From assembly GCA_040901445.1 (NCBI GenBank), contig JBBDYQ010000025.1:61915-125914 (forward strand): a stretch of 64,000 nucleotides of DNA, read 5' to 3'. Positions within the stretch are counted from its first letter, which is position 1; every line of letters starts with the position of its first letter. The DNA is from Thermoleophilaceae bacterium. Lineage in GTDB: Bacteria; Actinomycetota; Thermoleophilia; Solirubrobacterales; Thermoleophilaceae. This document shows positions 9,471 to 17,528 of this stretch, piece after piece. A program made the translations under genes and the position numbers. The notes under the pieces were generated by a model. It ran no database searches and had not been told where the DNA came from. It worked only from the letters and a program-made list of their open reading frames with translations.

Positions 9471-10878
9471 CGCGCAGCTCCGCGCGCTTGATCTTGCCGC
9501 TCGGCGTCTTGGGGAGCGCCTGGGCGAACTCCACGATCCGAGGGTACTTGTACGGAGCGGTCTGCTCCCTGACGTGCTCCTGGAGAGCGCGGGCCAGGGT
9601 GTCGCCGGCCTCGTGGCCCTCGCTCAGCACCACGATCGCCCGCACCACGTGGCCGCGCTCCTCGTCGGGGGCCGCCACCGCCGCCGCCTCGGCCACCGCC
9701 GGGTGGGACACCAGCGCCGACTCCACCTCGAATGGGCCGATGCGGTAGCCGGCCGAGATGATCACGTCGTCGGTGCGGCCCTCGAACCAGAGGTAGCCGT
9801 CCCCGTCCTCGCGCACGCGGTCGCCGGTGCGCCAGGGCTCGTCCCGCGGGCCGTCGATGAAGAAGGTGGGGACCGTGCGCGGGTCCGCGCACAGCTCGCC
9901 GTCCTCGACCCAGAGGCGGAAGCCGGGCAGGGGCCGCCCCATGGACCCTGGGCGCACCGGCTTGCCGATCGGCATCCCGGTGAGCGCGCCGGTCTCGGTC
10001 TGCCCGTAGCCGTCGTGGATCGTGACCCCGGCCGCGTCCTGCCACAGGCGCACGATCTCGGGGTTGAGCGGCTCCCCGGCGGCCACGGCGTGGCGCAGCC
10101 CGAGCCGACGCAACTGCGTGCGCTTGGCGATGGCCCGGTACTCGGTGGGCGCCATGCAGAGCACGTCCACGCCCTCGCGCTCGATCAGCTCGAACCGCTC
10201 GGCGGGGTCGAAGCGGCCATCGTGGAGCAGCGCCGCGGCGCCGCGCAGCCAGGGGGCGATGAAGCTGTTGCGGGCGGACTTGGACCAGCCGCTCGCCGCG
10301 GTGCACCAGCACAGGTCGCCGGGCCGGGCGCCGAACCAGTGCTCGGCCTGGACGGCCTGGCCGGTGAGGTAGCGCTGGCCGTGGCGGATGGGCTTCGGCT
10401 CGCCGGCTGTGCCCGAGGTGAAGACGATCAGCGCCGGGTCGAGCGGGTCCAGCTCGGCGGCGGGTGCCGGGTCGTGTGCGAACAGCTGCTCGTCGGGTGC
10501 GAGCAGCAGCGGGCCGTCCCAGCCCGCGGCGGCCAGCGTGTCCGCATCGCGCTCGTCGGCCACCACCAGGCGCGGAGCCGCCGCGTCGATCCGCGCACGA
10601 AGGTCGGCGGGACGCAGCTGCTCCGTGCACGGAAGCGCGACGGCGCCGAGGCGGAAGCACGCGACCAGCGCGTAGACCCACTCCGGCCGGTTGCCGACCA
10701 TCGTCATCACCACGTCGCCCTGCCGCACGCCCTCCGCCACCAGCCGCCCGGCCAGCCGCGCCGAGCGGCCGGCCACCTCGCCGAAGGGGATCTCCGAGCG
10801 CGAGCCATCCCGGGCGAGCGCCACGAGCGCGAGCCGGCCCGGCGGCGCGGCGTCCACGATGTCGCGGGCGAAGTTCAC
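9463..10878 (-). CDS. AMP-binding acyl-CoA synthetase
   Basis: A 471-residue ANL-superfamily adenylating enzyme that activates a carboxylic acid with ATP and then forms the CoA thioester. The P-loop FTSGTAGEPKPIRHG is near residue 145, the YGQTETG motif near 275, the core aspartate motif GDRV near 345, and the C-terminal catalytic lysine in PKTPSGKIKRAEL. The start is the GTG at 10878 (NFARDIVDAAPPGR), which suits the family N-terminus; the upstream frame is open but lacks a plausible start. Substrate not predictable; medium- or short-chain acids are likely. Confidence 0.85.
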   Translation of the reverse strand: MNFARDIVDAAPPGRLALVALARDGSRSEIPFGEVAGRSARLAGRLVAEGVRQGDVVMTMVGNRPEWVYALVACFRLGAVALPCTEQLRPADLRARIDAAAPRLVVADERDADTLAAAGWDGPLLLAPDEQLFAHDPAPAAELDPLDPALIVFTSGTAGEPKPIRHGQRYLTGQAVQAEHWFGARPGDLCWCTAASGWSKSARNSFIAPWLRGAAALLHDGRFDPAERFELIEREGVDVLCMAPTEYRAIAKRTQLRRLGLRHAVAAGEPLNPEIVRLWQDAAGVTIHDGYGQTETGALTGMPIGKPVRPGSMGRPLPGFRLWVEDGELCADPRTVPTFFIDGPRDEPWRTGDRVREDGDGYLWFEGRTDDVIISAGYRIGPFEVESALVSHPAVAEAAAVAAPDEERGHVVRAIVVLSEGHEAGDTLARALQEHVREQTAPYKYPRIVEFAQALPKTPSGKIKRAELRGG

Positions 10879-10984
10879 CGGCGGGATCGTATGTGTCCGC
10901 GCGCCGCCGATACCCCGAAAGTGGCGGGCACGTCCCTGTCCCCGGGAAGGGTTGTTATGACGACCCCCGAAGCTGTTACCCTGC

Positions 10985-11111
10985 TCGCCACGCCGAATCC
11001 ACGCCATGCGTGGAGCGGGGGACCCGGTTTTCGGGGCGAACCTCTTTCGAGAGGCGCGCAAGCTCTTTCAGCGCGAGCCCGTCAGCTAACCCCGCAGGCG
11101 AACGAAAGAGA
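10985..11111 (+). promoter_or_regulatory. Cyclic di-AMP (ydaO/yuaA) riboswitch, copy 2
   Basis: Same conserved blocks as copy 1 at 1530-1686: CCGAATCC near 10993, GGGGGACCCGGT near 11017, GGGGCGAA at 11033, the highly conserved GCGAGCCCGTCAGCTAACCC near 11073, and ACGAAAGAGA at the 3' end. It leads directly into an NlpC/P60 hydrolase gene, the classic actinobacterial target of this class. High c-di-AMP is expected to lower hydrolase expression. End points are approximate. Confidence 0.93.
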
Positions 11112-11113
11112 TC

Positions 11114-11683
11114 GTGAACGCCTGCCGCCGCATACCGCTGCTCGCTGCCCTCGTGGCCGCCTGTCTGTGCGCGCTCCCCGCCGGAGCGTCTGCGCAGGGG
11201 CCCTCCACGGGCGGGGCCTCGCCCGACGATCCCGCGCTGCGGCCGCCCGGCCGCGCCATCCTCAACGACGCCGGGCTGGCCGTGCCGCCGCCCGACGCGC
11301 CGCCCGAGGTGGTCAAGGCCATACGCGCCGCCAACCGCATCGCGAGCAAGCCCTATCGCTACGGCGGCGGGCACAACGCCTCCTTCCGCGACCGCGGCTA
11401 CGACTGCTCGGGCGCCGTGAGCTACGCGCTGCACGGCGGCCGTCTGCTCGACTCCCCGCTCGACTCGTCGAGCTTCATGAGGTGGGGCGAGCGCGGCCGC
11501 GGGCGCTGGATCACCGTCTACACCAATCCGGGCCACGCCTTCATCGTGATCGCGGGCCTGCGCTTCGACACCGGCGGGCGCGACCGCGTCGCGCGCCGCC
11601 GCGGGCGCGCCGGCACCGGCCCGCGCTGGGCCGGCCGCCGCAGCACGCGCGGATACCGCGCGCGCCACCCCGAGGGCCTCTAG
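11114..11683 (+). CDS. Secreted NlpC/P60 peptidoglycan hydrolase
   Basis: A 189-residue secreted endopeptidase from GTG 11114, placed right after the riboswitch. A signal peptide (residues 1-28, ending ASAQG) is followed by a short linker and an NlpC/P60-like domain. The catalytic Cys is in YDCSGAVSYAL (about residue 96) and the His in GHAFIVIAG (about 140). The C-terminal Arg-rich tail may bind the wall. Such enzymes cleave peptide stems of peptidoglycan during growth or division. The riboswitch points to control by c-di-AMP, linking wall cutting to turgor. Confidence 0.88.
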   Translation: MNACRRIPLLAALVAACLCALPAGASAQGPSTGGASPDDPALRPPGRAILNDAGLAVPPPDAPPEVVKAIRAANRIASKPYRYGGGHNASFRDRGYDCSGAVSYALHGGRLLDSPLDSSSFMRWGERGRGRWITVYTNPGHAFIVIAGLRFDTGGRDRVARRRGRAGTGPRWAGRRSTRGYRARHPEGL

Positions 11684-11785
11684 GTCAGGAGTCGCTCCCC
11701 GCGGTGCGGAGTTTGGGTCGCCATGCACCCAAATCCCGGATCGTTGGCCGGAGCCCACCCCTCCCGGCGGGCGAGAGCGCGGTCG

Positions 11786-12382
11786 TCAGCGGCGTCCGGT
11801 CAGGGCCTCCAGCAGGCGCGTGATCGCGGCCTGCATCGCCTGGCGCTCGAGCCCTGGCGCCGCCGAGAGCTCGTACAGGCGCAGGCCGTCCACGGCGGCT
11901 ATGAGCACGCGGGCGTCGTTGGCCGGGTCGGGGGAGCCGGCGCCCGTGAGCATCCGCTCGGCCAGGCGGCGGTTGGCGGCGTTCCAGTCGCGGCAGATGC
12001 GGCGCAGCTCGGGCCGGTGGGCAGCCTGGAGCTGGAGCTCGTACTGGGCCACGAGCAGCGCGCGGCCCTCGCCCTCGATCTGCTCCGCGAGCCAGTCGAC
12101 GAACGCCGACGCCCATCTGCCGGGCGAGCGGAGGTCCCCGCCGAGCTCGCCGGCGCGCTCGTCGATGCGCTCGATCTCGGTGGCCGCCGCGTGCGCCAGC
12201 GCCCGCTCCACGAGGTCGGCCTTGGAGCTGAAGTAGTAGGTCATGGCGCCGAGCGCGACGCCCGCCTCCGCCGCGGCCGAGCGGTGGGTGACGGCATCGA
12301 GGCCGCGCTCGCCGATCACGCGCAGCGTGGCCTCGAGGATGGCCCTGCGCCTACCTGGGGGCTCCGCGACCGTTGATGTCAC
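11786..12382 (-). CDS. TetR-family transcriptional regulator
   Basis: A 198-residue TetR regulator from GTG 12382. The N-terminal helix-turn-helix (RAILEATLRVIGERGLDAVT, then AAEAGVALGAMTYYFSSKADLV) is canonical. The C-terminal ligand domain is divergent. It lies divergent from the beta-helix protein gene, and a palindrome (GTACA-AA-TGTAC) sits in the 87-base gap, so it probably represses its own gene and the neighbour. The inducer is unknown. Confidence 0.9.
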   Translation of the reverse strand: MTSTVAEPPGRRRAILEATLRVIGERGLDAVTHRSAAAEAGVALGAMTYYFSSKADLVERALAHAAATEIERIDERAGELGGDLRSPGRWASAFVDWLAEQIEGEGRALLVAQYELQLQAAHRPELRRICRDWNAANRRLAERMLTGAGSPDPANDARVLIAAVDGLRLYELSAAPGLERQAMQAAITRLLEALTGRR

Positions 12383-12411
12383 CGGGTGAACCTACCTGCC
12401 CCGATGGGGTT

Positions 12412-12423
12412 GTACAAATGTAC
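12412..12423. promoter_or_regulatory. Palindrome in the TetR / beta-helix divergent promoter
   Basis: GTACA-AA-TGTAC, perfect 5-base arms, midway between the TetR start (12382) and the plus-strand gene at 12470. Position and symmetry fit a TetR operator serving both promoters. Confidence 0.5.
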
Positions 12424-12469
12424 GACCGTTCGCTAGCGTGCCCGGCGTAATCGGCTTTGGGAGGAGCCC

Positions 12470-14368
12470 ATGAAGCACATCGGTGTTCACGTCGTCCTGG
12501 CCGCCGTGGCGGCGACGGCCGTGTTCCCCGCGACCGCCGGTGCACACATCGAGCGCGAGCCGATCTTCGTGGACCCGGCAGCGGACGAATCGATCTTCCC
12601 TCCGGCCGGAGGAGCGTTCGTGTCGACCCGCAGCCCCGCGACGCCCGAGGCGAACATGGGGCGCTTCGAACGCTCGGCGGCGCGGCGCTGGCGGGAGGGG
12701 GTCAGCGATGCCGACCGAGCGGCCATCCGCGACCGGTACGTGGCGCTCTCGCGCGAGCAGCAGGAGGACGCGCGCAGCTACCTCGCCGGCCTTCCCGGCG
12801 ACACCATCGCGGCAGACCTCGGCCTCACCGATCCCAAGGTGCAGGCACAGGAGACGATCGTGGTCTGCAGGCCCGACTCGATGGACCGGCTGCGCGCCGC
12901 CATCGGCCAGTTCCGCGGCACGGCCGAGGGTCGTGAGCTGCTGCCGGTGAGCGAGGCGCGTCAACTCATCCGCGACAACGACGCCTACCGCGAGCTGTGC
13001 CGTTTCGACGAGATCCACCCGGCCGTGATGGCCGCCGACAACCAGGACTCCGTCCTGATCATGCCCGGCTTCTACACCGAGCCCACGGCGCGCTCGAAGC
13101 CACACAACGACCCCGCCTGCGCGGAGTTCGTCAGCCCCGAGAACGGCGCGCCCACCTACGCGTACCACTTCAACTGCCCCAACGATCTCAGCCTGGTGAC
13201 GTTGCTGGGCGAGGACCTCGAGGGCAACTGCGTCCGCTGCAACGTGCAGATCCACGGCACCGGGGTGCGGGCCGAGGACGTGATCCTGGAGGGCGGAGAG
13301 AGCGTGCCCGACCCCGGTGTCTCAGGTGACCTGTTCGAGGAGGGCCTCGGCCCCGCCGAGGGCGCCAAGGAGGTGGGCATCCGCGTCGAGCGGGCCGACG
13401 GCGCCTACGTGCACAACCTCACCGTCCGCAACGTCGAGGAGCACGGGATCTACAGCATCGAGACCGACGGCATGGCCGTGAACGACGCGAACATGTTCTA
13501 CGCGCGCGAGTACGGGCACCTCAGCTTCGTCACCGACCACAACATGATCAAGAACAGCGAGACCGCCGGTTCGGACGACGGGGGCATCTATCCCGGCGCG
13601 TCGCCGCCCTCGCGGCCGCGGATCAACACGATCGTCAAGGACAACCTCTCCCACCACAATGCCCTGGGCTTCAGCGGGACGATGGGGTCCAACATCCTGA
13701 TCAAGGACAACCGCTTCGTGAACAACTCGGTGGGCATCTCGCTCGACTCGTTCTACCGGGCCGGGCATCCGGGCTTCCCGCAGAACAGCTCAGTGATAAC
13801 GAACAACGTCATCGCCCACAACAACTTCGACACGTTCGGCGAGGACGCGTGGGTGAAGTCGTCCGTGCCGGCGGCGGTGGGCACCGGTGCCTGGCTCGTG
13901 GGCGGCAACGACAACATCTACAAGAACAACCACGTGTATGACAACTGGCGCAACGGCTTCATGCTGATCACGGTGCCCGACGCCCTGTCGAACCAGTTCT
14001 CGCACGCGCCCGAGCTGCCCGAGGACGCCCGGATCTCGACCTCGCACCGCAACCGCTACGAGGGCAACGTGATGGGCCGCTCGCCCGAGGGCGAGGTCAT
14101 GCCCAACGGCACCGACTTCTGGTGGGACGAGCTCGGGCAGGGCAACTGCTGGGATGCCAACACCGGTCTCGGCGGCGGCGCCACGACGAGCGATCCGGCA
14201 CGTCTGCCCGGCTGCGACGACTTCCCCAACGTCGGGCTGGGCAACCCGCTGAAGGAGATCGTGCTTGTGGCGTGCGGTTTCGCGCTCACCGAGCGCGACG
14301 AGAACACGCCCGCCTGCGACTGGTACCAGCAGCCGCCCGAGCCGGCGAGGCCGATCGAGGAGGGCTGA
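12470..14368 (+). CDS. Secreted parallel beta-helix protein
   Basis: A 632-residue protein with a signal peptide (cleavage near ATAGA-HIE, residue 24). Residues about 240-520 read as right-handed parallel beta-helix coils rich in Asn and Gly (for example AYVHNLTVRNVEEHGIYSIE, then DNLSHHNALGFSGTMGSNIL and KDNRFVNNSVGISLD), as in NosD or pectate-lyase-like carbohydrate-active proteins. Before it lies a helical region of about 180 residues with two cysteines. No lyase active-site pattern was assigned. ATG 12470 has a strong ribosome site (GGGAGGAGCCC). The next gene starts 2 bases after its stop. Confidence 0.75.
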   Translation: MKHIGVHVVLAAVAATAVFPATAGAHIEREPIFVDPAADESIFPPAGGAFVSTRSPATPEANMGRFERSAARRWREGVSDADRAAIRDRYVALSREQQEDARSYLAGLPGDTIAADLGLTDPKVQAQETIVVCRPDSMDRLRAAIGQFRGTAEGRELLPVSEARQLIRDNDAYRELCRFDEIHPAVMAADNQDSVLIMPGFYTEPTARSKPHNDPACAEFVSPENGAPTYAYHFNCPNDLSLVTLLGEDLEGNCVRCNVQIHGTGVRAEDVILEGGESVPDPGVSGDLFEEGLGPAEGAKEVGIRVERADGAYVHNLTVRNVEEHGIYSIETDGMAVNDANMFYAREYGHLSFVTDHNMIKNSETAGSDDGGIYPGASPPSRPRINTIVKDNLSHHNALGFSGTMGSNILIKDNRFVNNSVGISLDSFYRAGHPGFPQNSSVITNNVIAHNNFDTFGEDAWVKSSVPAAVGTGAWLVGGNDNIYKNNHVYDNWRNGFMLITVPDALSNQFSHAPELPEDARISTSHRNRYEGNVMGRSPEGEVMPNGTDFWWDELGQGNCWDANTGLGGGATTSDPARLPGCDDFPNVGLGNPLKEIVLVACGFALTERDENTPACDWYQQPPEPARPIEEG

Positions 14369-14370
14369 GC

Positions 14371-14769
14371 GTGCGCGTGCTCCGCCGGGCGGGGATCGTC
14401 GTCGTGGCCGTCGCCGCCACGGGTGCGCTCTCGTTCGCCCTCTTCGGCGACGGGAGCGACCAGGCCGGCGCCGGGGACGAGCGCTATCTCCCGGGCAACT
14501 CGCGCGCCGGGGCGGGTGGCGCGCTCAGCCAGGTGCCGGAGGCCGATTGCAGCCAGTGGCGCCGCGGGTCTCCGCGGCAGCGCAGCAACGTCGTGGAGGA
14601 ACTCGGAGCCCTGTTCGACCGCAACGGCGGCGCGCGGCTGCCGGGCGACTACGCCACCGGCGTGCTCGACCGGGCCTGCGCCGAGGACTTCGCATCCGCG
14701 TTCAAGCTCTGGAAGGTGTACGAGCGGGCGCTGGGCTTCCAGTACGACCGCTCCGTGCTCGACCGCTGA
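14371..14769 (+). CDS. Small exported or membrane-anchored protein following the beta-helix protein
   Basis: A 132-residue protein from GTG 14371, 2 bases after the beta-helix gene and so certainly co-transcribed. An N-terminal hydrophobic segment (residues 8-27) acts as signal or anchor. The mature part has two cysteines (DCSQW and RACAED) and a helical C-terminal half (FASAFKLWKVYERALGF). No family was recognised. The pairing suggests it assists or anchors the beta-helix protein at the surface. Confidence 0.65.
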   Translation: MRVLRRAGIVVVAVAATGALSFALFGDGSDQAGAGDERYLPGNSRAGAGGALSQVPEADCSQWRRGSPRQRSNVVEELGALFDRNGGARLPGDYATGVLDRACAEDFASAFKLWKVYERALGFQYDRSVLDR

Positions 14770-14821
14770 GGGACTCGCCCGCCGGCCCGATGCGGTGCCG
14801 GCGAGCGAGTCTTGAAGAGGA

Positions 14822-15250
14822 CTACGAGGGCTGCCGCACTGCCAGTTCGTTGAGCTGGTCCTGGAGCCACTTGATGTGGAAGCTCAGCAGGAAGGCGCGG
14901 CCGATCGAGCCCCAGAAGGTGGCCTGCTGGGGCAGTCCCGCCATGGCCTGGGCCTCGCGGATGCGGCCCATGGTGCCCGCCCAGCTCACGAAGGGAGGCA
15001 CGATCACGAACCAGCCCAGCGTGACGGCGAGGAGGCTCTTGGTGGGGTCGGTGTGGATCCGGCCGCCGGACCACTCGCCGAGCTCCTTGCAGAGCCGGTG
15101 GTACCAGATCAGCGAGTAGAACGGGACGAATGCGCACAGGAGCCACTGGGACACGGGATCCCGCGGCTGCAGCCCCGTGGTTGCCGGCGCGGCGGCCGGA
15201 ACGCCCGGAATGGGCGGAGGCTGCGGCGCGGCCTCGGGTGTGCTGGTCAT
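14822..15250 (-). CDS. DUF4234-like multi-pass membrane protein
   Basis: A 142-residue protein whose Pro/Ala-rich N-terminus precedes about three hydrophobic segments (PVSQWLLCAFVPFYSLIWYH, LAVTLGWFVIVPPFVSWAG, and a weaker one near GSIGRAFLLSFHI). The pattern of FYSLIWYHR and NEL resembles DUF4234-type proteins of actinobacteria. ATG 15250 has a clear ribosome site (AAGGAGGAGC). It lies divergent from the acyl-CoA dehydrogenase. Function unknown. Confidence 0.65.
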   Translation of the reverse strand: MTSTPEAAPQPPPIPGVPAAAPATTGLQPRDPVSQWLLCAFVPFYSLIWYHRLCKELGEWSGGRIHTDPTKSLLAVTLGWFVIVPPFVSWAGTMGRIREAQAMAGLPQQATFWGSIGRAFLLSFHIKWLQDQLNELAVRQPS

Positions 15251-15361
15251 GCTCCTCCTTTTCCGCCCGCGGGCGGTACGAGTCCAGGTCCGCGCCAGCG
15301 TAGGTGCGCTCCGGGCGCGCCGCAAGGGGCGCCAGCCGGGCGTCACGGATCCGTCAGTAGA

Positions 15362-15377
15362 CTGATTCGCGAGTCAA
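15362..15377. promoter_or_regulatory. 16-bp palindromic operator upstream of the acyl-CoA dehydrogenase
   Basis: CTGATTCGCGAGTCAA lies 24 bases before the TTG start at 15401. It matches 14 of 16 bases of the perfect palindrome TTGACTCGCGAGTCAA at 30882-30897, which sits between a lyase and a hydratase gene. Two such sites in one window argue for a shared regulator, probably of the TetR type. Confidence 0.65.
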
Positions 15378-15400
15378 CGACGCAACCCAGGAGCCCCACT

Positions 15401-16600
15401 TTGGCCGTCGCCAGCCCCTACCAGGAGAAGACCGACGAGCAGCGCGCGATCACCGAGATGGTGCGGCAGTTCGTCGACGAGCAGATCCTCCCCGTCGCCG
15501 AGGAGTACGACCACGAGGACAAGTTCCCGGAGCCCATCGTCGAGCAGATGAAGGAGCTCGGGCTGTTCGGCGTGACCATCCCCGAGGAGTACGGCGGGAT
15601 GGGGCTCGACCTCACGACCTACGCGATGATCGTGGAGGAGCTCTCCCGGGGCTGGATCTCGATCTCCGGCGTGGTCAACACCCACTTCATCGGCTCCTAC
15701 CTGCTCATGAAGTTCGGCACCGACGAGCAGAAGGAGAAGTTCCTGCCCAAGATGGCCACGGGGGAGATCCGGGCTGCCTTCTCGCTGTCGGAGCCCGAGG
15801 TGGGCTCGGACGTGCAGGGCATCAAGTCCACCGCCAAGAAGCTCGACGACGGCTCATACGAGATCAACGGGCAGAAGATGTGGGTGACCAACGGGCTGCG
15901 GTCCGCCCTGGTGTTCGTGCTCGTCAAGACCGATCCCAAGGCCGACCCTCCCTACAGCGGCATGACCTGCTTCATCACCGAGAAGGAGCCGGGCGCGGCT
16001 GAGAACCCGGGCCTGACCGTTCCGCCCCAGATCAAGAAGATGGGGTACAAGGGCGTGGAGTCCACCGAGCTCGTCTACGACGGCTTCAAATGCCCCGCCG
16101 ACTCGATCCTCGGCGGCGAGGAGGCCGGAGTCGGCGAGGGCTTCCGCCAGATGATGGACGCGCTCGAGGTGGGCCGCGTGAACGTGGCCGCTCGCGGAGT
16201 GGGCATCGCCCAGCGCGCCCTCGAGCTGGCGCTGCGCTACTCGCAGGAGCGCAAGACCTTCGGCAAGGAGATCGCCAAGCACCAGGCCATCCAGTTCAAG
16301 CTCGCCGACATGGCCACCAAGGTCGAGGCGGCCCGGCTGCTCACCCGCAAGGCCGCGCTGCTCAAGGACGCAGGCGAGCGCTCCGACCTCGAGGCGGGCA
16401 TGGCCAAGCTGTTCGCGTCGGAGGCCGGCAAGGAAGTCGTGGAGGACTCCTTTCGCATCCACGGCGGCTACGGCTACTCCAAGGAGTACGAGATCGAGCG
16501 GCTCTACCGCGACGCGCCGCTGCTGCTCATCGGCGAGGGCACGTCCGAGATCCAGCGGATGGTCATCGGCAAGAAGCTCCTGCAGCGCCACAAGGCATAA
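15401..16600 (+). CDS. Acyl-CoA dehydrogenase
   Basis: A 399-residue FAD enzyme that oxidises an acyl-CoA to the 2,3-enoyl-CoA. Domains run in the usual order: N-terminal helices, the beta domain with AAFSLSEPEVGSD near residue 125 and MWVTNG near 155, and a C-terminal helical domain with ERKTFGKEI near 282 and IHGGYGYSKEYEIERLYRDA near 350. The catalytic base is the Glu in YSKEYEIER or nearby, as in the isovaleryl and short-chain groups. The TTG at 15401 follows CAGGAG; a longer open frame upstream lacks a better start. The shared palindrome suggests a branched or C5 acyl-CoA substrate (inference). Confidence 0.9.
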   Translation: MAVASPYQEKTDEQRAITEMVRQFVDEQILPVAEEYDHEDKFPEPIVEQMKELGLFGVTIPEEYGGMGLDLTTYAMIVEELSRGWISISGVVNTHFIGSYLLMKFGTDEQKEKFLPKMATGEIRAAFSLSEPEVGSDVQGIKSTAKKLDDGSYEINGQKMWVTNGLRSALVFVLVKTDPKADPPYSGMTCFITEKEPGAAENPGLTVPPQIKKMGYKGVESTELVYDGFKCPADSILGGEEAGVGEGFRQMMDALEVGRVNVAARGVGIAQRALELALRYSQERKTFGKEIAKHQAIQFKLADMATKVEAARLLTRKAALLKDAGERSDLEAGMAKLFASEAGKEVVEDSFRIHGGYGYSKEYEIERLYRDAPLLLIGEGTSEIQRMVIGKKLLQRHKA

Positions 16601-16608
16601 CGGCCGGT

Positions 16609-16656
16609 GTCAGGTCTTGCAATCCGACATCGAAATGTCGGATTGCAAGACCTGAC
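16609..16656. repeat. REP-like perfect palindrome, also a likely bidirectional terminator
   Basis: Two perfect 22-base arms (16609-16630 and 16635-16656), beginning GTCAGGTCTTGCAATC, flank a 4-base loop CGAA. Its AT content is higher than its surroundings. It lies exactly between the ends of two convergent genes, so transcripts from both sides would end in this hairpin. The sequence type resembles REP elements mobilised by Y1 (RAYT) transposases. Confidence 0.75.
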
Positions 16657-16661
16657 CCCCC

Positions 16662-17519
16662 TCAGCGGCGGATGTGCACCGGCGCTCCCAGCGGGAGCCC
16701 GGTCATGAGGCGCTCGAGCACGTCGTCGCCGGCGCGCAGGCAGCCGGCGCTGGAAGCCGCGCCGATGCCGGCGGCAGACGAGGTGCCGTGCACGCCGATG
16801 CGGTTGCCGCCCTGCCAGCCGGGTGGCAGGTTGGGCTGGATGCCGGTAAAGGCGATGATGCAGCAGCCGTACCAGTAGCCGAAGTCGGTGCCCAGCAGGC
16901 GGTCGGTGACGCCAAAGCGCCCGGTGGGGGTCGGGGTGGAGGGCCGGCCGACTCCCACGGTCGCGCTGCGCAGCACCCGCCGCCCGTCGCGCAGCTCCAT
17001 GCGCCGCTCGGAGACGTCCACGTGCAGCGAGCGGTCGGTGCGGTACCAGTCGAGCCGGCCGGCGGGCACGCGGATCCAGCCCAGGCGGCCGGGAGGCCGG
17101 GCGTCGGTGGCCACGCCGATCCAGCGGCCGCCGCCGCGCGTTTCGAAGACGGTGAGGGCCGTGCGCGAGCCGAAGTCGGTGCGGTCGCCGGCGCGGCCGA
17201 CCACGCTGCCGCCGGGGCGGTCGAGCACCGGGAGGCGCGTCCCCGCGGGCACCTTCGCGATCAGGCCGCGCGCGTCGCGCGGCGCCCGCCCGGGTGGCGC
17301 CTGCACGCGCCGGGGGGCGGCGTCGAGCAGCGCGGCGCGCTCGGGCGAGGGGGAGGGAACGGGGGAGGCGGTGGCCCGCGCCGGCGCGGGGGCCGTGGCC
17401 GCCGCGCCCTCGCGGGCGACCGCGTCGGCGGGCCGGGGCTCGCCGGAGCGCTCGGCTGCCTCGACGGCGCCGAGCGCGGCGACCCCGGCCACGATCGCTA
17501 TGCCAATTCTGCGGCGCAT
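16662..17519 (-). CDS. L,D-transpeptidase (YkuD) with N-terminal SH3-like segment
   Basis: A 285-residue exported protein. An N-terminal hydrophobic segment (residues 3-21) and a Pro/Ala-rich linker are followed by an SH3-like region (about 85-155), then a YkuD catalytic domain. The active-site signature reads HGTSSAAGIGAASSAGC (about 246-262), with catalytic Cys at its end and the conserved His at its start. Such enzymes form 3-3 cross-links in peptidoglycan. It ends 6 bases from the REP palindrome. The next gene upstream on the same strand is a small secreted protein. Confidence 0.9.
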   Translation of the reverse strand: MRRRIGIAIVAGVAALGAVEAAERSGEPRPADAVAREGAAATAPAPARATASPVPSPSPERAALLDAAPRRVQAPPGRAPRDARGLIAKVPAGTRLPVLDRPGGSVVGRAGDRTDFGSRTALTVFETRGGGRWIGVATDARPPGRLGWIRVPAGRLDWYRTDRSLHVDVSERRMELRDGRRVLRSATVGVGRPSTPTPTGRFGVTDRLLGTDFGYWYGCCIIAFTGIQPNLPPGWQGGNRIGVHGTSSAAGIGAASSAGCLRAGDDVLERLMTGLPLGAPVHIRR

Positions 17520-17528
17520 CTCCCCTGA

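Noticed and set aside
10903..10912. GCCGATACC upstream of the second riboswitch, like a sigma-28 -10
   Set aside because: No matching -35 at 11-12 bases and no flagellar gene downstream.
9412..11823. An 803-codon plus-strand frame running across the acyl-CoA synthetase, riboswitch and NlpC gene
   Set aside because: It crosses a structured riboswitch and two real genes in other frames; its sequence is low-complexity Arg/Ala/Gly-rich.
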